Shown here: in pieces, positions 7,396 through 12,904 of the stretch | Numbering within the stretch: position 1 is the first letter of the stretch | How the letters are laid out: each line of letters begins with the position of its first letter | Source: Paracoccaceae bacterium | GTDB lineage: Bacteria; Pseudomonadota; Alphaproteobacteria; Rhodobacterales; Rhodobacteraceae | DNA: 16,196 nucleotides | Assembly (NCBI GenBank): GCA_025458985.1 | Contig: JALORM010000004.1 | Coordinates: 1 to 16,196, forward strand | Reading direction: 5' to 3' | Made by a program: the position numbers and the translations under genes | Notes under the pieces: model-generated | What the model was told of the DNA's origin: nothing | The model's input: the letters and a program-made list of their open reading frames with translations, nothing else | The model's database searches: none

Positions 7396-8168
7396 TGGAA
7401 CACGCAGCTCACTTCGGCGAGCTGGAACTTCGGGCGCGGCGGGGGAAACCTCGCCGCCTCCGGGGCCGGTTCCCGTATCGCAAGCGCGCGGTCCTGTCGG
7501 ACGGCGGCAAGAACGGCCGGCCGCAGAAGGAGGTCATTGCCTCCGGGGCCTTCGCTTACCGGATCAACGATCCGCAGGCCGAAATCCACCTGCTTCTCGG
7601 CCATGACTATGGCCAGCCTCTCGCTTCGCGGCTGGCAGGTTCGCTCGACATTCGCGACACGCCCGACGCCGTAGTCTTCGAGGCCGAGATTTCCGACGCG
7701 CTGCTTCAAGCGCCCTACGTCCAGAACTTCCTCGCGGGGCTAGCCGCCGGACTCGTCGTAGGCATCAGCCCCGGCTTCCGCCTGCCGCCGCCCCGCACGG
7801 TGCCTGACGCCGAGACGTTCGAGGACGAAGACCCGGCCGAGGGCACCGCCCGCATTCGGACGATCCATCAGGCGCTCCTGTACGAACTGAGCGCCGTCAC
7901 GGTGCCAGCCTACAAGGAAGCCCTTATCGAGGCGGACGAAAGCGTTCTGGAGGACATCCTGACCGACGCGCAGCTCGACGCCCTAAAAAACGCCGACACG
8001 GCCGACGACATCAAGGCGGTTCTCGCCGCGCTGACCCCCGCCCAAGCCGCCGCGCTGCAAGTGGCCCTTTCCGAGTCCCGGCCCGAGGCGCGTTCCGTCA
8101 CGCCCGGCGGGCTCATCGTTCCCGAGCGCTCGGCCCTGGCCCGCGCCGTCAACCGCTGGAGGCTTTGA
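7395..8168 (+). CDS. Prohead protease, HK97 gp4-like (family U35)
   Basis: The product is the maturation serine protease that trims capsid N-termini inside the prohead. Over 257 residues it shows the U35 core: LLLGHDYGQPLA with H70, GLVVGISPGF with S125, and YELSAVTVPAY with E164, candidate triad members. The last 80 residues (EADESVLEDILTDAQLDAL onward) form an acidic, alanine-rich extension not needed for the protease fold, possibly a scaffolding or self-cleaved tail. The ATG overlaps the capsid stop (TGATG), so translation is probably coupled; a GTG at 7392 is an alternative start. The gene is intact and sits between capsid and connector genes. Confidence 0.9.
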   Translation: MEHAAHFGELELRARRGKPRRLRGRFPYRKRAVLSDGGKNGRPQKEVIASGAFAYRINDPQAEIHLLLGHDYGQPLASRLAGSLDIRDTPDAVVFEAEISDALLQAPYVQNFLAGLAAGLVVGISPGFRLPPPRTVPDAETFEDEDPAEGTARIRTIHQALLYELSAVTVPAYKEALIEADESVLEDILTDAQLDALKNADTADDIKAVLAALTPAQAAALQVALSESRPEARSVTPGGLIVPERSALARAVNRWRL

Positions 8169-8722
8169 TGCCCGAGCTTCTGAAGGAAACCGAAGCGGTC
8201 CCGGCCGCATGGCCCGATGCCCCTGCGGGCCTCTCTGCCGCCGCTGCCGCGCTTGACGCGGTGCCGCTCTGGCAGCGGATAGAGGCGTGGTGCCGGTTCC
8301 GCTGGACGCCGCGCGAGGTCGTGTGGATCGTGGAGGGGATGGGCGAATGGACCCCGCCGCTAGCACCTGCGACGGTCACCCTCGCCGAAGGATGGACCGG
8401 CGCCGTCTGGGGCGCGGTGACGCTGCTGCCCGGCCCCTGCGGCCTCTTCCTGCCCACGGATGACCCTTGCCGCATCACGGCGACGGTCGGCGGCGGCGAC
8501 GTGCCCCCGGCCGTCCTGGAGGCGTTCCGGCGGCTCGCCGAGTATTCGGCCGAGATCGGCAAGTACGGTCAGTGGCGCGGCCCGGCCGGCGCCACGTCGA
8601 GCGATTTCAATCTGAGCGAAGGTCTGTCGCATTCCGTGGACCGGCCCGCGACGTGGGCAGCTCGGGCACTCATCAACTCGGGCGCTGCTGACCTGCTGCG
8701 CCCCTATCGGAGGACGGCTTGA
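8168..8722 (+). CDS. Head-tail connector protein, gp6-like
   Basis: The product is predicted to attach under the portal and form the adaptor ring to which a tail docks. The 184-residue sequence has an alanine-rich N-terminus, a central beta-rich part (PATVTLAEGWTGAVWGAVTL), a helix (VPPAVLEAFRRLAEYSAEI) and the C-terminal SVDRPATWAARALINSGAADL followed by LRPYRR, a pattern I associate with phage connector proteins of this group. The call rests on that resemblance and on its position between protease and portal genes. The ATG overlaps the protease stop and its own stop overlaps the portal start, both as TGATG. If the element is a tail-borrowing satellite, this protein would be the interface with the helper's tail. 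Confidence 0.65.
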   Translation: MPELLKETEAVPAAWPDAPAGLSAAAAALDAVPLWQRIEAWCRFRWTPREVVWIVEGMGEWTPPLAPATVTLAEGWTGAVWGAVTLLPGPCGLFLPTDDPCRITATVGGGDVPPAVLEAFRRLAEYSAEIGKYGQWRGPAGATSSDFNLSEGLSHSVDRPATWAARALINSGAADLLRPYRRTA

Positions 8723-9792
8723 TGGGCCTGATTCAAAGGATCTTCGGCGGCACGGAAAAGCGTGCCAGCGGAAGCGGCTTCACGGCCGAAGTGATCGCGG
8801 CGCGCGAGGCGTATGTCTCGGGCCGGCGCGGGATCGCCGAGCTGACCGCGACGGCGCAGACCTGCATCGGCATGTGGGAATCGGGCTTTGCGCTCGCCGA
8901 CGTGCAGGGCGCCCCGGGGCTTGACCGGGTGACCATGGCGCTTCTGGGCCGGTCGCTCGCCTTCCGCGGCGAAGCGGTGTTCTTGATCCGCGAGGATCGG
9001 CTTGTACCGGCCTCGGATTGGGACGTGGCGACCCGCGACGGGCGACCGAGTGCCTACCGCCTGAGCATCCCCGAGGCAGGCGGCGGGCGGTCGGAAACCG
9101 CGCTGGCGGCCGAGGTGCTGCATTGCCGGATCGGCGTGGACCCGGTGGCGCCCTGGTACGGCTCGGCGCCCCTGAAACGGGCGCAACTCACGGCCGGGCT
9201 TCTGAACGCGGTCGAGTTGGCGCTTGCCGAAGTCTACGAGACGGCACCGATCGGCAGTCAGGTTCTCCCCCTGCCCGAGATGCCCGAGGGCGACCTGAAC
9301 AAGATCACGCGCGGCTTTCGGGCGCGGCGGGGCAGCGTCATGGTCCGCGAGTCGGTGAACGTGACGGCGGCAGGCGGCCCGGCCCCTGCGCAGGACTGGC
9401 AACCCCGCGACCTGACGCCCGACCTTGGTCGCGCCATGCCCATCGCCACGATGGCGGCGGCGCGGGACTCCGTGCTGGCCGTCTTCGGCATCTTGCCCGC
9501 GCTGTTCAACCCGCAGGCCACGGGACCGCTTGTGCGCGAGGCGCAGCGGCACCTAGCGACATGGGTCCTGCAGCCGATGGCCGAACTGGTCGCCGAGGAA
9601 GCGACGGCCAAGCTCGGAACGAAGGTCGAGATCGACGTGCATCGGCCGTTGCAATCCTTCGACGCGGGCGGCTCGGCTAGGGCGCTCGCCGGGATCGTGG
9701 AGGCGCTGGCGAGGGCAAAAGAGGCCGGGCTTAGCGATGCGCAGGTTGCCGCCGCGTTTGGCGCGCTGGACTGGAAGGAGGCGCTTGAATGA
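8722..9792 (+). CDS. Phage portal protein, HK97 type
   Basis: The product forms the dodecameric ring at the capsid vertex through which DNA is pumped. The 356-residue sequence is slightly short for the family (about 380-420). It starts MGLIQRIFGGTEKR, has LLGRSLAFRGEAVFLI early, HCRIGVDPVAPWYGSAPLKRA in the wing/clip area (HxR-type portal motif), a LNKITRGFRARRGSVMV segment, and VLAVFGILPALFNPQATGP followed by the long helix LVREAQRHLATWVLQPM as in other portals. The start overlaps the connector stop and is preceded by GGAGGA. Placing portal last in the head block, after capsid and protease, is unusual. Confidence 0.9.
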   Translation: MGLIQRIFGGTEKRASGSGFTAEVIAAREAYVSGRRGIAELTATAQTCIGMWESGFALADVQGAPGLDRVTMALLGRSLAFRGEAVFLIREDRLVPASDWDVATRDGRPSAYRLSIPEAGGGRSETALAAEVLHCRIGVDPVAPWYGSAPLKRAQLTAGLLNAVELALAEVYETAPIGSQVLPLPEMPEGDLNKITRGFRARRGSVMVRESVNVTAAGGPAPAQDWQPRDLTPDLGRAMPIATMAAARDSVLAVFGILPALFNPQATGPLVREAQRHLATWVLQPMAELVAEEATAKLGTKVEIDVHRPLQSFDAGGSARALAGIVEALARAKEAGLSDAQVAAAFGALDWKEALE

Positions 9793-10067
9793 ACGGAATT
9801 CCACACATTGAGGTGAGCGACGTTCGCAGGCCGGAAGCGCCCTACAAGACGCCGAGCGGCCAGCATGTCGAATGGGTGTTCACGGTGAAGGTTGCGGGGC
9901 TCATCGTACAGGGCTGCATGTTGTTGCATCGGCCGGACAAGGGCTGGACGATCTGGGGGCCGACGCCCCGCGTCCTGTTCACCCGCAGGGTCCGGCGCGA
10001 GCTCAAGGCCGCCGTACTCGCCGCGGCCGGCGCCGAGGTGCCGCGGCAGATGCTGGCGGCGGAGTGA
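9789..10067 (+). CDS. Unknown 92-residue protein after portal
   Basis: I do not recognise this protein. It has a short N-terminus, a beta-rich centre (VEWVFTVKVAGLIVQGCMLL, then GWTIWGPTPRVLFTRR) and a C-terminal alanine-rich helix (ELKAAVLAAAGAEV). Its ATG overlaps the portal stop as ATGA, so it is the last gene of the head operon and probably co-translated. A head-completion, decoration or size-control role would suit its place but there is no sequence evidence for any of them. A GC-rich hairpin follows 6 bp after its stop. Confidence 0.75.
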   Translation: MNGIPHIEVSDVRRPEAPYKTPSGQHVEWVFTVKVAGLIVQGCMLLHRPDKGWTIWGPTPRVLFTRRVRRELKAAVLAAAGAEVPRQMLAAE

Positions 10068-10073
10068 GGATCG

Positions 10074-10099
10074 GCGGCGCGTCTGAGTGTCCGCGCCGC
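10074..10099 (+). terminator. GC hairpin after the head operon
   Basis: GCGGCGCG (10074-10081) and CGCGCCGC (10092-10099) form a perfect 8-bp stem with a 10-nt loop, 6 bp after the last head-operon stop. There is no following T-run, so it may be a weak or Rho-assisted terminator, or an mRNA-end stabiliser. Between it and the control region at 10256 I see no gene. Confidence 0.4.
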
Positions 10100-10255
10100 T
10101 GGGGCAGGTTGCGCCCGGGATGGTCAGACCCGAAGCAGCCCCGTCAGCCGGTGAGTGGGCAAACCCCGGCAGGTGCTGACCTGATTTCGGTTCGGGGGAG
10201 GCGTCAAGGGCAGGCCGTTCTCAAAGGAAGTACTCGCGGCCGACCAGATTTTTCT

Positions 10256-10298
10256 TGCGTTGGGTCACCCAACGATCTATACGTTGGGCAAGGCAACG
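10256..10298 (+). promoter_or_regulatory. Promoter with two operator-like 17-bp palindromes
   Basis: A perfect palindrome CGTTGGGTCACCCAACG (10258-10274) is followed at 24-bp offset by the related CGTTGGGCAAGGCAACG (10282-10298), palindromic in its outer five bases. A sigma70-like promoter, TTGCGT (10256-10261), 17 bp, TATACG (10279-10284), runs through them: the first palindrome fills the spacer and the second overlaps the -10 box. The regulator gene starts 12 bp downstream at ATG 10311, after CGGAG. The arrangement suggests repression by a dimeric regulator, probably the product of the next gene acting on itself. Promoter strength is a guess; the palindromes are plain in the sequence. Confidence 0.6.
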
Positions 10299-10310
10299 GA
10301 GACTCTCGTC

Positions 10311-10817
10311 ATGTGGTTCAAGGCAAAGGATGTCGAGCGGCTTGCAGGGATACCGCAGGCGACGCTTCGCGATTGGCGGAGCAAGGCGAAGGATTTTGAC
10401 CGGGACGACGTAGACACGTCGAAAGACCATCTGTATTCGCCGCGTGGGCTCTTGGCCCTCGGAATCATGAAAGTGCTGCGCGACGCGGGTGTCAGTCTTC
10501 CCGATGCCTGGGCCATTGCTCTCTTTGCTGGCGGCGAGGTAGCGAAGTACCTGGAAATCTGGGAGCAAGACTTCTGGTATCACGACGCGCGTACCGACGG
10601 CGCGCTCAATACCACAAGGGCGTCTTGGGTCTACTTCCCGTCGGGATTCGGCCAACCGCTCGCTACCGACAGTCTCGGATTTCTTCAACCGCGCAATGGC
10701 CAGGTCGCGCAGACGCTCTACAGCGTATTCGAGATTGCCGCCGCCCTTTCGCCCGACCTTGTCGCGGCAGTCGGAGGAACGCCGGTAAGGCGTGCCGAGG
10801 TGACGGTGGGCGTCTGA
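10311..10817 (+). CDS. MerR-like winged-helix regulator
   Basis: The product has 168 residues. Residues 3-25 (FKAKDVERLAGIPQATLRDW) form a MerR-type helix-turn-helix and residues 42-66 (YSPRGLLALGIMKVLRDAGV) supply the wing and helix pair, so it is probably a DNA-binding protein. The remaining hundred residues have no recognised ligand or metal motif. An upstream TTG at 10260 is in frame but lies inside the promoter palindromes. ATG 10311, with GGAG 9 nt upstream and residues starting directly at the DNA-binding domain, is much better. It heads the regulator-small protein-integrase operon and probably binds the two palindromes just upstream. It may be the element's main switch, comparable in position to satellite master regulators, but that role is inference. 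Confidence 0.75.
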   Translation: MWFKAKDVERLAGIPQATLRDWRSKAKDFDRDDVDTSKDHLYSPRGLLALGIMKVLRDAGVSLPDAWAIALFAGGEVAKYLEIWEQDFWYHDARTDGALNTTRASWVYFPSGFGQPLATDSLGFLQPRNGQVAQTLYSVFEIAAALSPDLVAAVGGTPVRRAEVTVGV

Positions 10818-10818
10818 C

Positions 10819-10998
10819 ATGCCCGCGGCACGTGCCTCTCTCAAGCAAGCCGACCTGACCCGCTACGCGAAAGCGATGCGGGCCGCCGGCATTGCCGATT
10901 GGCGCGTCGAGATCGAGCCGAGCGGCAAGGTTGTCATCGTTGCCGGATCGGCTGACGACGCGACCGGCCCGAACCCCTGCGACAGGCTGCTGAAATGA
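10819..10998 (+). CDS. 59-residue conserved-type protein before integrase
   Basis: This small frame starts 1 bp after the regulator stop and its stop overlaps the integrase ATG (ATGA), so it is embedded in a coupled operon. The product begins MPAARASLKQADLTRYAKAM, with a helix, followed by a short beta hairpin WRVEIEPSGKVVIVAG and an acidic tail. Similar short proteins with a VEIxxxGKIVIV segment are, to my knowledge, common just upstream of integrases in alphaproteobacterial prophages; their function is unknown. A recombination directionality factor is conceivable from position and size but no excisionase motif is visible. Confidence 0.7.
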   Translation: MPAARASLKQADLTRYAKAMRAAGIADWRVEIEPSGKVVIVAGSADDATGPNPCDRLLK

Positions 10999-12065
10999 CC
11001 CGGCGGCGCAACCCCTTCCCGGGCGTGGCCCGTACGGTGGACCGCCACGGCAAGGTGCGGTGGCGCTTCCGCAAGCGGGGCTTCTCGGCCTATCTGCCCG
11101 GCCCCTACGGCTCGCCCGAGTTCAGGGCGGCTTATGAGGTGGCAGTCGAGGGATCGCGGACCCCGAACCGCAGCAAGGCCGCGCACGGCACCTTCGCCTG
11201 GCTCATCGAGCTGTACCTGGAAAGCCCGCGCTTCAAGAACCTGTCCGACTCCCGGCGCAAGTCGCTTCGGGGGCTTCTGGACTGGCTTAGGGGCGAGGTC
11301 GGCGACCTGCCGTTCGCCCGGTTCGGAACCCGGCACGTCGAGGCCGTCATGGCCAAGAAGGCTGGCCCCGTCGCAGCGAACAACGTCAAGAAGACGCTCA
11401 GCCTCCTGTTCAACTTCGCGGTGGCCCGCGAGCTGGGCGTGACGCACAACCCGGCACGCTATGCCGAGCGGATGCGGGAGCGCGGCGATGGCTACCACAC
11501 CTGGACCGACGCGGAAATCGACCGCTTCCTCAATTGGCACGGGGCGAGCACCAAGGCGCGCCTTGTGATGCTCCTGGCGCTCAATACCGGCATGTCCCGG
11601 CAAGACCTGACCCGCGTGGGCTGGCAGAACGTCAGTGGCGGGCGGATCGCCTACCGGCGAGGCAAGACCGGTGTCGGGGCTGACCTGCCGATCCTCGCCG
11701 AGCTGGCAGACGAACTTGCCAACGTCCCGACCGGCCAGATGCTCTTTGTGACGCATGGCCCAAGGAAGCCGTACAAGCCCGAAACGTTGGGCAACTGGTT
11801 CGGGGATCGGTGCGCCGAGGCCGGCGTTCCGGGGTCACTGCACGGGCTCAGGAAGGCCGGCGCAACCCGCCTCGCCAACGCGGGCGCGACCCCCGACGAA
11901 ATCCGGGCGTTCCTCGCGCATTCGACCAACTCTCAGGGCGCAGTCTACACGCGGCAAGCGGATCGCGCCCGCCTCGCAGACAGCGGAATGGCCAAGCTTT
12001 CGGGAAGGGAAGGGGAACGAAAGTTGTCCAACCTTTCTGCAAGGTTAGACAAAGGAGGGGTGTAA
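10995..12065 (+). CDS. int: Tyrosine recombinase/integrase
   Basis: The product recombines the element's attP with the tRNA-Arg 3' end. The 356-residue protein has an N-terminal arm-binding-like segment, a core-binding SAM-like domain (about 65-155) and a catalytic domain (about 168-335). Catalytic residues visible are K224 in RRGKTG, H283 and R286 in HGLR, H309 in FLAHS and nucleophile Y318 in AVYTRQ. The first arginine normally follows TGx directly; here TGMSRQDL places R202 one residue later. I believe related alphaproteobacterial integrases with TGxxRQD share this, so it may be a family trait rather than damage. The last 15 codons contain a hairpin and the ribosome-binding site for the next small frame. 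The gene lies 33 bp from the tRNA, as expected for its own attachment site. Confidence 0.95.
   Translation: MTRRRNPFPGVARTVDRHGKVRWRFRKRGFSAYLPGPYGSPEFRAAYEVAVEGSRTPNRSKAAHGTFAWLIELYLESPRFKNLSDSRRKSLRGLLDWLRGEVGDLPFARFGTRHVEAVMAKKAGPVAANNVKKTLSLLFNFAVARELGVTHNPARYAERMRERGDGYHTWTDAEIDRFLNWHGASTKARLVMLLALNTGMSRQDLTRVGWQNVSGGRIAYRRGKTGVGADLPILAELADELANVPTGQMLFVTHGPRKPYKPETLGNWFGDRCAEAGVPGSLHGLRKAGATRLANAGATPDEIRAFLAHSTNSQGAVYTRQADRARLADSGMAKLSGREGERKLSNLSARLDKGGV
12024..12052. repeat. 12-bp inverted repeat at the end of int
   Basis: TTGTCCAACCTT (12024-12035) and AAGGTTAGACAA (12041-12052) are complementary except at one position, with a 5-nt TCTGC loop. It lies inside the last int codons, contains one GTCCAAC motif, and is followed at once by AGGAGGGG. 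It could be an arm-type site for integrase or its directionality factor, or a transcript hairpin. A related arrangement, GTCCAACC-N7-AAGG, is at 2502 near the other end. Confidence 0.55.
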
Positions 12066-12069
12066 CCCC

Positions 12070-12135
12070 ATGAATATGCTGGCCAATACCGAAGCAGTGG
12101 CGATCCCGCGAGGACTCGAACCCCGAACCTGCTGA
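12070..12135 (+). CDS. 5' part of attachment-spanning gene, truncated by integration
   Basis: An ATG 4 bp after the int stop is preceded by AAAGGAGGGG (12051-12060), the strongest ribosome-binding sequence of the element. In the integrated state the frame runs through the right attachment core and ends at 12135 inside the tRNA gene read backwards, giving only 21 residues (MNMLANTEAVAIPRG then six encoded by antisense tRNA). If the element circularises, the core joins to 2467 and the frame continues to 2797 as a 124-residue protein. The short integrated-state peptide is unlikely to matter by itself; antisense-tRNA frames are often spurious, and only the ribosome-binding site and the frame match across the core make this one worth listing. 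Confidence 0.45.
   Translation: MNMLANTEAVAIPRGLEPRTC
12098..12113. repeat. Right attachment site core (attR), tRNA 3' end
   Basis: This is the second copy of TGGCGATCCCGCGAGG. As the complement it encodes the 3' strand of the T stem in part, the acceptor stem, the discriminator base and CCA of the tRNA. Because the copy nearest the tRNA body is complete, the tRNA gene stays intact after integration. Confidence 0.9.
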
Positions 12136-12174
12136 TTAGAAGTCAGCTGCTCTATCCAGTTGAGCTACGGGACC
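12098..12174 (-). tRNA. tRNA-Arg (anticodon TCT)
   Basis: The minus strand folds as a full 77-nt cloverleaf with encoded CCA. The acceptor stem pairs GGTCCCG with CGGGATC (one G-T), the anticodon stem pairs GCTGA with TCAGC around the loop CTTCTAA, and the T arm is CGGGG-TTCGAGT-CCTCG. The anticodon TCT reads AGA and AGG, rare codons in GC-rich genomes. The gene is the integration target; its last 16 bases are duplicated at 2451-2466. Before integration the downstream gene would have been trkH. Confidence 0.97.
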
Positions 12175-12189
12175 GCTGCCGCCGCTTTT

Positions 12190-12233
12190 GCGCCAGCCGG
12201 ACGCGCGGATCAAGCCGCAAGCGGTCCGGGCGC
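12190..12233 (-). terminator. Hairpin directly after the acetyltransferase gene
   Basis: GCGCC plus CGGAC (12190-12202, with a 3-nt AGC bulge) pairs with GTCCGGGCGC (12224-12233), a 10-bp stem starting at the base after the GNAT stop codon on the minus strand. The loop itself is GC-rich and there is no T-run, so it is at best a weak terminator between the GNAT gene and the tRNA. Confidence 0.35.
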
Positions 12234-12692
12234 TCAGATCGTCAGGGTCATGAAGACGCTGTTGGGGTCTTCGCTGTAGCCCTCGAACGGTCCGCACTCG
12301 ATGAACCCCGCGCGGGCATAGAGCCCCCGGGCCGGGACGAAGCCTGGCTGCACGCCGGTCTCGAGGCTGAGGCGCGTGATGCCCGCCGCCCGAGCCTTGG
12401 CCACCAGGTGGTCGAGCATCCGTCGCGACAGGCCCCGCCCGCGCAGTTCGGCCAGGATGTGCATCGACTTGATCTCGGCATGTGTCGCGTCGATCTGCTT
12501 GATCGCGCCCATGCCGACCGGCCGCCCGTCCTCGCGCATGACGTAGAACCGGATGCCGGGGGCCGCGAGCTTCGAGGCGTCCAGCATGTGGATGCTTTCG
12601 GGCGGGGTCTCGGCATGCATGTCGGCGGTGTGCCGCTCCATCAGCAGGGCAAGGTCGGTCCCAAGGGGGCTTTCCGGTCGGATCTCGATCAT
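12234..12692 (-). CDS. GNAT-family N-acetyltransferase
   Basis: The product is a single-domain cytoplasmic acetyl-CoA-dependent acetyltransferase of 152 residues. The acetyl-CoA loop is ELRGRGLSRRMLDHLV (residues 82-97), preceded by beta strand 4 IKSMHIL, and the C-terminus has the characteristic LYARAGFIECGPFEGY followed by DPNSVFM. The fold is clear but the acceptor substrate cannot be read from sequence. ATG 12692 was chosen because homologue-like sequence starts there (MIEIRPESP); a longer frame reaches 12821 and an ATG at 12704 is in frame, but neither is better supported. It is transcribed away from the enolase-superfamily operon and toward the tRNA. Confidence 0.88.
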   Translation of the reverse strand: MIEIRPESPLGTDLALLMERHTADMHAETPPESIHMLDASKLAAPGIRFYVMREDGRPVGMGAIKQIDATHAEIKSMHILAELRGRGLSRRMLDHLVAKARAAGITRLSLETGVQPGFVPARGLYARAGFIECGPFEGYSEDPNSVFMTLTI

Positions 12693-12904
12693 GGTGCACG
12701 GCATTCCGTTGACGTTCTGCGGCCGGTCCGGACACTCGCCCGCCCCCGCGCAATCGCGCTCGTGCGGCAGAGAATCCTTGCGCCAGGGGCCGATCTTGAC
12801 GACCCTCGGTCCCGGACGCAACGCCGTGGGGGGATGGCGTGGAGGGCGGCACGGACGCGCAGATCGGCGTTGCGCTCGGCTTTGGCGAGAACGCGGGCCG
12901 CATC
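12693..12904. promoter_or_regulatory. Divergent intergenic region, GNAT and racemase-family operons
   Basis: About 210 bp separate two divergent starts, so promoters for both directions are expected here. The only -35-like element I see toward the operon is TTGACG (12796-12801), with no convincing -10 partner. No palindromic operator stands out. Starts further upstream in both flanking frames would shrink this gap. Confidence 0.3.

Larger units (their letters stand above)
2451..12113. mobile_element. Integrated phage-satellite-like element with head genes, 9.66 kb
   Basis: A 16-bp perfect direct repeat bounds this segment (2451-2466 and 12098-12113), and the right copy is the 3' end of a tRNA-Arg gene, the classic target of tyrosine integrases. 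A tyrosine integrase gene ends 33 bp from the tRNA. All genes inside face the same way and are phage-type: rep-like ATPase, large terminase, HNH, capsid, protease, connector, portal, regulator, integrase. Flanking genes (trkH, GNAT) are chromosomal and on the other strand. No tail, tape-measure, baseplate, holin, endolysin or recognisable small terminase is present, and there is no room for them. Size and content resemble capsid-forming phage-inducible chromosomal islands, which make their own heads and use helper tails. This classification is inference; a prophage that lost its tail half is the alternative. The broken rep gene suggests this copy may be defective. Confidence 0.88.

Noticed and set aside
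4287..9792. Could the head genes be a gene transfer agent, as is common in Rhodobacteraceae?
   Set aside because: The gene order differs from the RcGTA cluster, tail genes are absent, and the segment is bounded by an attachment repeat and carries an integrase.
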